From contig JBFXEO010000216.1 in the NCBI GenBank assembly GCA_050180015.1, positions 1 to 5,076 of the forward strand: 5,076 bases of DNA. The letters are read 5' to 3'. The stretch comes from JBFXEO01 sp050180015. Lineage in GTDB: Bacteria > Bacteroidota > Bacteroidia > Bacteroidales > Tenuifilaceae. Positions 1-5,076 of this stretch are shown here, piece after piece. Positions within the stretch are counted from its first letter, which is position 1. The number at the start of each line of letters is the position of its first letter. The position numbers were made by a program, and so were the translations under genes. Under the pieces are notes generated by a model. That model saw only the letters and a program-made list of their open reading frames with translations, did not search any database and was not told where the DNA came from.

Positions 1-37
1 GTGCCCGTTTATTTGGGCTGATGGCAATATCCTCTTT

Positions 38-56
38 GGGTTACAATTTTAAACCC
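38..56. other. Weak hairpin downstream of the KPxIYxxP lipoprotein gene
   Basis: GGGTT (38-42) and AACCC (52-56) form a 5-bp stem with a 9-nt loop. TTT (35-37) and AAA (58-60) can extend it past a one-base bulge. It lies 17 bp beyond the stop codon of the minus-strand lipoprotein gene, where a terminator would be expected. However, no T-run follows it in the direction of transcription, so it is a poor intrinsic terminator. A second 4-bp hairpin (GCCC 3-6 / GGGC 15-18) is weaker still. Terminator function is only a guess from position. Confidence 0.2.
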
Positions 57-72
57 TAAAACAAACGAGTTT

Positions 73-744
73 TTACTCTAATACCACCCCCCATTCTGTC
101 ACAAAAAACCCACTCCCTTCAAACCGAATGACTTTGGGTTCGGTTAATTTGCGTTCGGGCAAAGAGTTATATCCTTTTACAGCATAAAAAAGGCGTAGCG
201 TACTATCCGGTTCTTCTGAAAAACTCAATTTGATGGCATTGTTAATTATACCGGCGGTTTGCGGATAAATGCAGTAATAGGCGAAATCATTAAGCCTTGG
301 TATCCAGTAGCTGACGAAATCTTTTATTTCCTGGTCGAAGAATCCGTATTCCGCCAGGTTAGTCCTAAAGAAAATCTCCAGATCGTCCCGTTTAATAATC
401 CAGCCAAAATCTTTTTGCCAAATGTCGGGCTGCTTGCTTTCGTAAAACAGGTATGTGTAGAAATTATTTATCAACCCTGTAGTATCAACATGTATATCCC
501 AGCCATTATCATACCGGGGTGCAGATTTTATGATTTCTCCGCCAACGGGAAAATCAATCTTTACTACTAGGTGAACGTTTTTAGGTGAATGAATGTATAT
601 GTTGGGCTTATAGGCCACAAGGCATGTATCACAGTCATCATCGTCATCATCAGGATTGCAACCCTGAAATGGCATTAAAATTACTCCTCCTGCCGCCAAT
701 AGAAGCAAAAATCCCAAGATATTTATTCTCTTTACGGGTAGCAT
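73..744 (-). CDS. Lipoprotein of the 'KPxIYxxP...EWG' family, probably surface-exposed
   Basis: A 223-residue predicted lipoprotein of unknown function. The signal peptide has K5/R6, a hydrophobic stretch at about 9-26, and lipobox F-Q-G-C with C29 as the lipidated cysteine. C29 is followed by N-P and six aspartates (32-37), then two more cysteines (38, 41). An acidic tract directly after the lipid cysteine resembles the lipoprotein export signal that sends Bacteroidota lipoproteins to the cell surface, so surface display is inferred. The mature part opens with KPNIYIHSP (46-54) and ends with FFVTEWG near residues 214-220. From memory these match a family of secreted proteins with KPVIYLYP at the start and F-x-V-x-EWG at the end, whose biochemical role I do not know. 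An in-frame TAG 15 nt upstream fixes the ATG as the first available start. It lies 74 bp after the secreted-protein gene on the same strand; no convincing promoter is visible, only TAGATTTT at 752-759. Confidence 0.85.
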   Translation of the reverse strand: MLPVKRINILGFLLLLAAGGVILMPFQGCNPDDDDDDCDTCLVAYKPNIYIHSPKNVHLVVKIDFPVGGEIIKSAPRYDNGWDIHVDTTGLINNFYTYLFYESKQPDIWQKDFGWIIKRDDLEIFFRTNLAEYGFFDQEIKDFVSYWIPRLNDFAYYCIYPQTAGIINNAIKLSFSEEPDSTLRLFYAVKGYNSLPERKLTEPKVIRFEGSGFFVTEWGVVLE

Positions 745-818
745 ATATAAGAAAATCTACGGGATTGGAATACATTAATTGATCGCACCGTAGTAGGATG
801 TAATATCAACATAGAAAC

Positions 819-1256
819 TTACTCGGCCTTTAATCCGAACATAATTGCCACACAGCCACTTGCAATGTCTGCATCTTTACTATCCGAAGCGGGTACCTGT
901 ACAACAATTATCAGCTGTTGGGTGGCCTCCACCTTGAAGTCCCAGAATGTTGCGTAGTTCTGCTTTGCGTTGGTGTATAAAATCTTACGATCTGCGTCCA
1001 TTACCACAAACTCAACCCTGGGCAACGACTCCGATCCACAAACTGCAATGCGGTACTCCTGTCCGGCATAAAATGTTTTAAACAATTCGGCATCTTCCCC
1101 CTCGGTAAGAATTGCGGCATTAAAATTTCCATCGTGAATATAGGGGGTCAGTTCGAGCTTACATACCTTCTTGGCGAAATTTTTGCACTGAGCATTTCCG
1201 GTAAAGGGAAGCAGCAAAAACAATCCCAGAGTAATAATATAAACGAATGATCTCAT
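819..1256 (-). CDS. Small secreted/periplasmic protein, unknown function
   Basis: A 145-residue protein with a clear Sec signal peptide: R2, a hydrophobic core at about 4-18, and a G-N-A-Q-C end with likely signal peptidase I cleavage after A22. The cysteine at 24 is preceded by Gln, which does not fit a lipobox, so I read it as a soluble secreted or periplasmic protein. The mature protein (about 123 residues) has four cysteines (24, 32, 73, 135), enough for two disulfides. Its alternating hydrophobic pattern (VEFVVMD, DFKVEA, QLIIVVQVP) suggests a small beta-sandwich. I recognise it only as a conserved uncharacterised type found in Bacteroidota. It starts 11 bp after the stop of the upstream lipoprotein gene on the same strand, so the two are very likely co-transcribed, and a role linked to that lipoprotein is a reasonable inference. 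Confidence 0.85.
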   Translation of the reverse strand: MRSFVYIITLGLFLLLPFTGNAQCKNFAKKVCKLELTPYIHDGNFNAAILTEGEDAELFKTFYAGQEYRIAVCGSESLPRVEFVVMDADRKILYTNAKQNYATFWDFKVEATQQLIIVVQVPASDSKDADIASGCVAIMFGLKAE

Positions 1257-1267
1257 ACCAGTTTGAG

Positions 1268-2185
1268 TTATGCTGTGTACTTTGAACGCAATTCCTTAAC
1301 TTTTTCCTTGAGCTTACTGAAAACAGCAGGACTGACAGAAACCACATTTTTTGAACTCAACGTGGCAACCTTGCTTTTCCCATTCTGTAAAACTTCAACC
1401 TTTGAAGCAGAGATTTGAATTTCCTCGTAAATTTTCTGCAGCTCAACTATATCTGAGTAAATATCTTTAATATCAGCATTTTCTATACTCTGATTGAGTA
1501 AATTTAGAACCGTTCCCAGTGAAAACTTTTGATCGACTATTCTATCTACCAGCTCATTATCGGTACTCTGGACATCTTCAACCAACGATGTTGCAATGTA
1601 AAGACCTTCAATCCAGCCACCAACAAGAATTATTGACCCAATGGCTATTCTGTCATCCTCCTCAAGGATTGAGCTGGTATTGAGAAAAGTTTCCGAAATT
1701 GTCTCCATAATTACATCCCGGTTATTAACATTTTCCTCAAGGCGTTGAATGACGGAATTATCAATAGCATTTAGTATGCCGAGGTTTTCGGCCATCTTTT
1801 TAGATGCTGTCATAAACTTGATGGTTGCCTGAGTTTGGTCAAACAAGCTGGCATAGCTCAAATCGGTGCTGTAAATTCCTAAATTCAGGGCCATGCTTTT
1901 GCTAGTGTTATAGCGCGAAACATTACCGACCGGATTGAGAATTTCCTCGTTATACCTGGCCCCGGAACGTTTCAGAATAAGGGCTGTTTCAAGTGGCGAT
2001 GGCAACGAGTAAAATATCTGCTTAACGGATTGGATACCCTCAGCAACGGTACTATCCGGGGTAAGTTCATCCGAAGTAACCTGCAGGGAATCATCCTTGC
2101 CCCTATCTGAATTGCAAGCACCCACCAGAAAGATGAGAATAACTCCCAACATTCTTAAATAATTTTTGGCTAACCCGGCAATCAT
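1268..2185 (-). CDS. Lipoprotein of unknown function (305 residues)
   Basis: A predicted lipoprotein with a hydrophobic stretch at about 12-23 and lipobox V-G-A-C, C24 being the lipidated cysteine. The next residues (N-S-D-R-G-K-D-D) are polar but less acidic than in the lipoprotein at 73-744, so inner versus outer leaflet or surface location is undecided. The mature domain is mostly predicted alpha-helical. It contains a YSLPSPLE motif, then NLGIYSTDLSYASLFDQTQ and GGWIEGLYIATSLVED, a signature I recall from uncharacterised lipoproteins of Bacteroidota. No enzymatic motif is evident, and the C-terminus is lysine-rich. An in-frame TGA lies 6 nt before the chosen ATG, so no longer start exists. 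An alternative start is Met12, which would still keep the hydrophobic region. It is the first gene of the leftward envelope cluster and faces a large divergent intergenic region. Confidence 0.85.
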   Translation of the reverse strand: MIAGLAKNYLRMLGVILIFLVGACNSDRGKDDSLQVTSDELTPDSTVAEGIQSVKQIFYSLPSPLETALILKRSGARYNEEILNPVGNVSRYNTSKSMALNLGIYSTDLSYASLFDQTQATIKFMTASKKMAENLGILNAIDNSVIQRLEENVNNRDVIMETISETFLNTSSILEEDDRIAIGSIILVGGWIEGLYIATSLVEDVQSTDNELVDRIVDQKFSLGTVLNLLNQSIENADIKDIYSDIVELQKIYEEIQISASKVEVLQNGKSKVATLSSKNVVSVSPAVFSKLKEKVKELRSKYTA

Positions 2186-2212
2186 ATTTACTCAGTTTAT
2201 TTGGGTTAATAA

Positions 2213-2220
2213 CAAAATTC
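2213..2220 (-). promoter_or_regulatory. Candidate -7 element for the 305-residue lipoprotein operon
   Basis: On the minus strand the octamer GAATTTTG matches the Bacteroidota -7 consensus TAnnTTTG at five of its six fixed bases. It ends 27 nt before the ATG at 2185. No TTTG is found at the usual -33 spacing; the AT-rich repeat block lies there instead. Its position at the head of the leftward cluster is right, but in AT-rich DNA a match of this quality could be chance. Confidence 0.3.
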
Positions 2221-2225
2221 GACAT

Positions 2226-2285
2226 TTTGAAAAAGTAAAGTTAATACAATTTTAAAAAAGTAAACATTTATCATTACTTTTTTAA
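2226..2285. repeat. AT-rich direct and inverted repeat block
   Basis: TTTGAAAAAGTAAA (2226-2239) and TTTAAAAAAGTAAA (2251-2264) are direct copies 25 bp apart that differ at one base. The second copy is also part of a perfect 12-bp inverted repeat: TTAAAAAAGTAA (2252-2263) and TTACTTTTTTAA (2274-2285), with a 10-nt spacer. The word AAAAAGTAA therefore occurs three times in 60 bp, twice in one orientation and once in the other. The block sits directly upstream of the candidate -7 box of the lipoprotein operon. It could be an operator or an upstream promoter element; a terminator is less likely because the stem has only one G-C pair. Function is inferred from position alone. Confidence 0.6.
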
Positions 2286-2344
2286 GGGGCCGTTTAGATT
2301 TTGAAGGCATTCCGGTTCTCCATTAGAAATCGATGTTGTGGATT

Positions 2345-2562
2345 AGTTAAGTGTTCTTCAAGACGTGGTTATTTCAAATCCTTCTGCTTAACTCAGGGCA
2401 TCACATCTATATTCTATGAACATTTCAACAGGCTCCGTGTACGTAGGTTTCCCTGTCTATACGTTAGTTCATAGAAACGGGAGAGTAGTAAATTATGGGC
2501 AAGCCACAGCTCCCAAGTTGTGTAACATCAACCCTGCTTTCGGGAACCCTTTTGTAAGGGTT
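2345..2562. ncRNA. Possible structured non-coding RNA (strand unresolved)
   Basis: This part of the intergenic region has clearly higher GC than the AT-rich DNA to its left and no plausible ORF. It contains several stems that can all form together. Stem A is AGTTAAG 2345-2351 with CTTAACT 2387-2393. A closing helix is CAGGG 2394-2398 with CCCTG 2532-2536, plus CACA 2402-2405 with TGTG 2519-2522. Inside it, rod B has TTCTATGAAC 2412-2421 with GTTCATAGAA 2467-2476 (10 bp), then CGTGTA 2436-2441 with TATACG 2458-2463, then GTAGG 2443-2447 with CCTGT 2452-2456 around a 4-nt loop. Stem C is GGGAG 2479-2483 with CTCCC 2510-2514. Stem D is AACCCTT 2545-2551 with AAGGGTT 2556-2562. A long rod of this size recalls 6S RNA, but I cannot identify the family. 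No promoter or T-run fixes the strand or ends. Positions 2286-2344, just to the left, show nothing I can name. Confidence 0.3.
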
Positions 2563-2586
2563 AAATTTAAACATTCATTACCTTTG
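2551..2586 (+). promoter_or_regulatory. Bacteroidota-type promoter for the helical-protein gene
   Basis: TACCTTTG at 2579-2586 is a perfect match to the Bacteroidota -7 consensus TAnnTTTG and ends 18 nt before the ATG at 2605. A TTTG at 2551-2554 could serve as the -33 element, but the 24-nt spacing is longer than the roughly 19-21 nt usually seen, so the -7 box carries most of the weight. The predicted transcript start, near 2590-2593, would leave a leader of only about 12-15 nt. Confidence 0.65.
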
Positions 2587-2604
2587 CACAAATAATTGAA
2601 TTCA

Positions 2605-3138
2605 ATGGAAAGTAGCAGTAATAGGGCAGGTAAGGAAGCGGTATTCAGGCAAAGCCTAATGAGTGGTTCCGACGAGTATATTATAGCAACCCTTGAGGAG
2701 CTCCGCGAAAGTGGGGAAAATTACATGGTTGATGCCATTGTAAATTTACTTTTTACCCCGCGCAGCGACAAGATGAAGGATGCCATTGTAAATTTTCTGG
2801 TTGATTTGAAAAGTCAACCGGTAGTGCCGGAAATAACCAGAAACATCAGGGATAACTCCAGCTCGGACGATGTTGCAAGGCTGGTATCGGTTTGCTGGCA
2901 AAGCAGGCTTAACTTCAGCGGCGATATTGACCTGTTTGTTGAATTACTCTGTAAAAGCAATTATGAGACCAGCCTTGAGGCGTTTACCGTGATAGAAAAT
3001 TCACTGGAAAGTACCAATCGTGAGAAATTAACGGAAATTTCACGTACCCTAGAGTTGGAAAAGGGAAACACCCCAACCGAAAAACAGCTGCTTATCGAAG
3101 AAACCATTAAAATGATAAATGAGTTTTTAGCCGTATAG
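2605..3138 (+). CDS. Helical, possibly HEAT-like, cytoplasmic protein of unknown function
   Basis: A 177-residue acidic protein with no signal peptide or membrane segment, therefore likely cytoplasmic. It appears entirely alpha-helical: successive amphipathic helices separated by short polar turns, for example EYIIATLEELRESG (24-37), YMVDAIVNLLF (40-50), KMKDAIVNFLVDLK (56-69), DVARLVSVCW and DIDLFVELLC. This pattern resembles HEAT or armadillo-type repeat scaffolds that bind other proteins, but no named family is recognised. Five codons for DAIVN are repeated exactly 48 bp apart. The chosen start is the ATG at 2605. A TTG codon nine bases earlier is in frame but lies directly after a TAA stop and almost on the predicted transcript start, so it is less likely. 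The gene is monocistronic, with its own promoter upstream and a strong terminator 20 bp after the stop. Confidence 0.8.
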   Translation: MESSSNRAGKEAVFRQSLMSGSDEYIIATLEELRESGENYMVDAIVNLLFTPRSDKMKDAIVNFLVDLKSQPVVPEITRNIRDNSSSDDVARLVSVCWQSRLNFSGDIDLFVELLCKSNYETSLEAFTVIENSLESTNREKLTEISRTLELEKGNTPTEKQLLIEETIKMINEFLAV

Positions 3139-3158
3139 GTTGGCCAATACATTACCAT

Positions 3159-3197
3159 AAAAAATGGATGTTTCGGCAGGTTCAACATCCATTTTTT
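3159..3197. terminator. Bidirectional intrinsic terminator between convergent genes
   Basis: Positions 3159-3172 and 3184-3197 are perfectly complementary over 14 bp around an 11-nt loop (3173-3183). The core is TGGATGTT with AACATCCA, flanked by six A on the left and six T on the right. In either direction the GC-containing stem is followed by a T-run, as required for Rho-independent termination. It lies between the stop of the helical-protein gene (3138, plus strand) and the stop of the DHOD-like gene (3216, minus strand), so it can end both transcripts. Confidence 0.9.
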
Positions 3198-3215
3198 ATA
3201 AATCGGGAATAGCCC

Positions 3216-4193
3216 CTACTCGTAGTTTGAGTAGTACTTCATAAACTGGCTACGCTCGTAAAGCGATGGATTATCGATATGCCCGTAATTCATCAATCCC
3301 TTAAATTCACCAATCGATTTATAGCCATGCTTATTCATCCATTCGGTTAGTGTGTTCAGCATGGTTGCAATATACTGCGGGCCATTCTTGTAGATTGCCG
3401 AGCAAACCTGAACGGACGATGCCCCGGCTAAAATCATCTTAATCAAAGCATCGCCATCGTGCACCCCGGTGGATGCTGAAATGTCAATTTTGGGAACAAG
3501 ATGATTTGTCATTCCCACCCAACGTAACGTATTTCTTATATCGCTTGCATTACTGAATATTGATGCAGGTACAACCTTCATGGTATTGACATCGAAATCG
3601 GGTTCGAAGAAACGGTTAAAAAGCACTACTCCTTTTGCCTTCCGATACCAGAGCTGCTCAATTACTCTCAGCGGATTGGTAAAGTGATTTCCCAGCTTAA
3701 ATGCAACTGGAATTGTAACCAGCTGAGTTAACCTATCGGCTAGGGTAAAGTAAATCTCCTCCAATTCAGCCGGAGTATTATGGGCATCGGTTGGGAGCAT
3801 AAAAACGTTTACCTCCAAGGCATCGGCCCCGGCCTGCTGAATTTGCGAGGCAAAGGTTACCCATTGCGATGCACTTACACAGTTAATGCTTGCGATAATG
3901 GGGATTTTAACGGCTGCCTTTGCCTGCTTTATCATATTAATGTACGAAAGCACGTTGTTTGATGTAACGTAATGCTTAAGGTAATCGGCGGCCTCGGTAT
4001 AGTCTGAGTATTGGGCAAGGTTATCGACCTCGTGCATAATTTGCTCCTCGAATAGTGACTTTAGCACAGCTGCACCGGCCCCCATTTCCTCGTACTTCTT
4101 AATCCTATCAATAGAAGAGTTTAACCCCGAACTGCTAACAATTAAGGGCGATTTTAGGGTTAATCCCAAGTAAGTAGTTTCAAAATTTGCCAT
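3216..4193 (-). CDS. Dihydroorotate dehydrogenase-like FMN flavoprotein
   Basis: A 325-residue predicted TIM-barrel flavoprotein related to class 1 dihydroorotate dehydrogenases. Likely FMN contacts are K45, N104, N129, K166, N193, the S-T-G-V segment at 241-244, and the phosphate-binding LAGAS segment at 255-259. In true class 1 enzymes the E-L-N-L-S-C-P-N segment supplies the catalytic-base cysteine. Here the equivalent is E-V-N-V-F-M-L-P-T-D (127-136), with no cysteine or serine at that site. The FMLPTD/ALPTD variant is what I recall from the separate 'DHOD-like' subfamily, whose substrate is not established. I therefore call it a flavin oxidoreductase of unknown substrate, not PyrD. The length suits the subfamily. 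It starts 39 bp after the yggS stop on the same strand without a convincing promoter of its own (only TATTTTTC), so it is probably the second gene of that operon. The shared terminator follows 18 bp after its stop. Confidence 0.88.
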   Translation of the reverse strand: MANFETTYLGLTLKSPLIVSSSGLNSSIDRIKKYEEMGAGAAVLKSLFEEQIMHEVDNLAQYSDYTEAADYLKHYVTSNNVLSYINMIKQAKAAVKIPIIASINCVSASQWVTFASQIQQAGADALEVNVFMLPTDAHNTPAELEEIYFTLADRLTQLVTIPVAFKLGNHFTNPLRVIEQLWYRKAKGVVLFNRFFEPDFDVNTMKVVPASIFSNASDIRNTLRWVGMTNHLVPKIDISASTGVHDGDALIKMILAGASSVQVCSAIYKNGPQYIATMLNTLTEWMNKHGYKSIGEFKGLMNYGHIDNPSLYERSQFMKYYSNYE

Positions 4194-4232
4194 TGCATTT
4201 AGGTTTTGAAATAGGCTGAAAAATAGTAAAAA

Positions 4233-4910
4233 TTAGCTTGACTTGTAAATTCGATGTCCAAAAATATTGCTTCCAATCCGCACCATTGTGCTCCCCTGCT
4301 CTATGGCTATTTTATAATCGCCAGACATTCCCATCGACAATTCCGTGAACCATGGTTTCCCCTGAAAATATTTTGCCTGTATCGATTTAAAAAGATTGCC
4401 GAGGAATTTAAACTCCATGCGCACCTGATCCAGATTCTCCGTAAAGGTGGCCATTCCCATCAGGCCAACCACCCTAACATTTTTCATGGTGCTACGCTCA
4501 TTGGAGCTTAACAAATCCTCCAACTCATCCGCCGAAAGGCCAAACTTAGTTTCCTCAGATGCAATATGGACTTGCAGTAAGCAATCTATTACACGGTTAA
4601 CTTTCTGGGCCTCCTTATCGATAACAGCCAGCAATTTTAAGCTGTCAACCGAGTGAATTAACCGCACGAACGGCGCAATGAGCTTAACCTTGTTCGATTG
4701 CAGATGACCTATCAGGTGCCACTCTATATCCTTGGGTAACACCTCGTACTTTGCAACCATCTCCTGTACTTTATTCTCGCCAAATATGCGGTGCCCCGCA
4801 TTGTAGGCCTCCACTATACTTTCGGCAGGATGAGTTTTTGATACCGCCACCAGTGTAACATGCTGCGGAAGCGACAATTTTATATTGTGTAAGTTGGTTT
4901 GAATGCTCAT
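4233..4910 (-). CDS. yggS: YggS/PLPBP-family pyridoxal phosphate homeostasis protein
   Basis: A 225-residue cytoplasmic protein of the YggS (PROSC/PLPBP) family. It binds pyridoxal 5'-phosphate without known catalytic activity and helps balance free B6 vitamers and amino-acid pools. It has the fold of the N-terminal barrel of alanine racemase but lacks the second domain, which fits its length. All family signatures are present: AVSKTHP (22-28), with K25 as the PLP Schiff-base lysine; FGENKVQE (43-50); WHLIGHLQSNK (64-74); KFGL (122-125); GLMGMAT (149-155); LSMGMSGDY (191-199); and GSTMVRIG (206-213), whose S, T and R residues help bind the cofactor phosphate, followed by IFG (216-218). The ATG at 4910 gives the usual N-terminus and sits 17 nt after a strong Bacteroidota promoter. 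It is probably the first gene of an operon with the DHOD-like flavoprotein. Nothing looks truncated or altered. Confidence 0.97.
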   Translation of the reverse strand: MSIQTNLHNIKLSLPQHVTLVAVSKTHPAESIVEAYNAGHRIFGENKVQEMVAKYEVLPKDIEWHLIGHLQSNKVKLIAPFVRLIHSVDSLKLLAVIDKEAQKVNRVIDCLLQVHIASEETKFGLSADELEDLLSSNERSTMKNVRVVGLMGMATFTENLDQVRMEFKFLGNLFKSIQAKYFQGKPWFTELSMGMSGDYKIAIEQGSTMVRIGSNIFGHRIYKSS

Positions 4911-4927
4911 TACAGCGTGGTTTTGTG

Positions 4928-4957
4928 CAAAATTAAGATATTTTGCCTAGCAGCAAA
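4928..4957 (-). promoter_or_regulatory. Bacteroidota sigma-A-type promoter of the yggS operon
   Basis: Reading the minus strand, TTTG (complement of 4954-4957) is followed after 18 nt by TAATTTTG (complement of 4928-4935), a perfect TAnnTTTG. Both halves of the Bacteroidota -33/-7 promoter are present at near-standard spacing. The -7 box ends 17 nt before the yggS ATG, so the transcript leader should be about 10-13 nt, too short for any riboswitch or attenuator. Confidence 0.75.
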
Positions 4958-5029
4958 ATAATAGTTGACGGTTGTTGGTTGATTATTGGTAGCAAGCACT
5001 ATTGTTTGGTTCTTTTCTGGTAATTGTAT

Positions 5030-5063
5030 GAACCCTGCCAGGGCTAATACCCTGACAGAGTTC
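5030..5063. repeat. Imperfect hairpin repeat with CCCTGnCAGGG core
   Basis: The arms 5030-5043 (GAACCCTGCCAGGG) and 5050-5063 (CCCTGACAGAGTTC) pair at 12 of 14 positions around a 6-nt loop (CTAATA). Both mismatches are C opposite A, each one transition from a C-G or T-A pair, as if a perfect palindrome had decayed. Each arm is itself a near-palindrome of the form CCCTGnCAGGG. I recall similar CCCTGTCAGGGT-type intergenic repeats as common in Bacteroidota genomes, so this is probably one copy of a dispersed family. There is no T-run, so it is not a classical terminator, although it could still act at the 3' end of a gene to the right. Confidence 0.6.
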
Positions 5064-5076
5064 AGGATAACCGATA

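Noticed and set aside
259..570. Plus-strand ORF of 103 residues
   Set aside because: It lies wholly inside the minus-strand lipoprotein gene, which has a signal peptide, a lipobox and family motifs; the plus-strand product has none.
745..818. Terminator or promoter between the secreted-protein and KPxIYxxP lipoprotein genes
   Set aside because: Only a 5-bp TTGAT/ATCAA pairing with a 21-nt loop and a TAGATTTT partial -7 match without a -33 partner were seen; neither is convincing.
1159..1347. Minus-strand 62-residue ORF across the junction of the lipoprotein and secreted-protein genes
   Set aside because: It overlaps both well-supported genes in another frame, with a composition unlike a real protein.
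2332..2529. GATGTT (2332-2337) pairing with AACATC (2524-2529) as the outer helix of the putative RNA
   Set aside because: It conflicts with the CAGGG/CCCTG closing helix and is only 6 bp over almost 200 nt, so chance pairing is likely.
2596..2604. TTG start extending the helical protein by three residues
   Set aside because: The TTG directly follows an in-frame TAA and lies almost on the predicted transcript start; the ATG at 2605 is better placed relative to the perfect -7 box.
4194..4232. Separate promoter for the DHOD-like gene
   Set aside because: The best match, TATTTTTC, misses the final G and has no TTTG at the right distance; co-transcription with yggS is simpler.
4254..4656. Two plus-strand ORFs antisense to yggS
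   Set aside because: They overlap a gene with complete YggS signatures and show no recognisable domain, so they are frame shadows.
4958..5025. TTGGTT-rich stretch upstream of the yggS promoter
   Set aside because: The TTGGT/TTGTT words recur but without regular spacing or symmetry; low-complexity intergenic DNA is enough to explain it.

Overview
This window looks like a chromosomal segment from a member of the Bacteroidota, probably the order Bacteroidales. The evidence is two intergenic matches to the unusual Bacteroidota promoter -7 element TAnnTTTG, envelope proteins from families I associate with this phylum, a lipoprotein with an acidic surface-export-like tract after its lipobox cysteine, and moderate GC (roughly 40% by eye). 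No mobile element, integrase, CRISPR array, rRNA or tRNA was seen.

Layout. Positions 73-2185 (minus strand) hold three envelope genes, read from right to left: a 305-residue lipoprotein of unknown function (1268-2185), a 145-residue secreted protein 11 bp downstream (819-1256), and, after a 74-bp gap, a 223-residue lipoprotein of the 'KPxIYxxP...EWG' type (73-744). The first two are probably one operon; the third may be read through or have its own weak promoter. Positions 2186-2604 form a 419-bp divergent intergenic region. Its left part is very AT-rich and carries a perfect 12-bp inverted repeat plus a related direct repeat. Its right part has normal GC and contains a set of mutually compatible stems that could be a structured non-coding RNA. 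A plus-strand alpha-helical, possibly HEAT-like, cytoplasmic protein follows (2605-3138), with a perfect TACCTTTG box just upstream. It converges on the right-hand minus-strand operon at a strong bidirectional hairpin terminator (3159-3197). That operon is yggS (PLP homeostasis protein, 4233-4910) followed 39 bp later by a dihydroorotate-dehydrogenase-like flavoprotein (3216-4193). It starts from a clear TTTG-N18-TAATTTTG promoter. The right end of the window holds an imperfect 14-bp-arm hairpin repeat built on CCCTGnCAGGG.

How the genes work together. The window divides into an envelope-protein cluster of unknown function and a small housekeeping/metabolic operon. YggS buffers pyridoxal phosphate. 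The flavoprotein lacks the class 1 DHODH catalytic cysteine motif, so pyrimidine synthesis should not be assumed for it. I do not see a complete new multi-gene system. The most promising unexplained signals are the structured intergenic region at 2345-2562, the AT-rich repeat block at 2226-2285, and the two unnamed envelope families encoded side by side.
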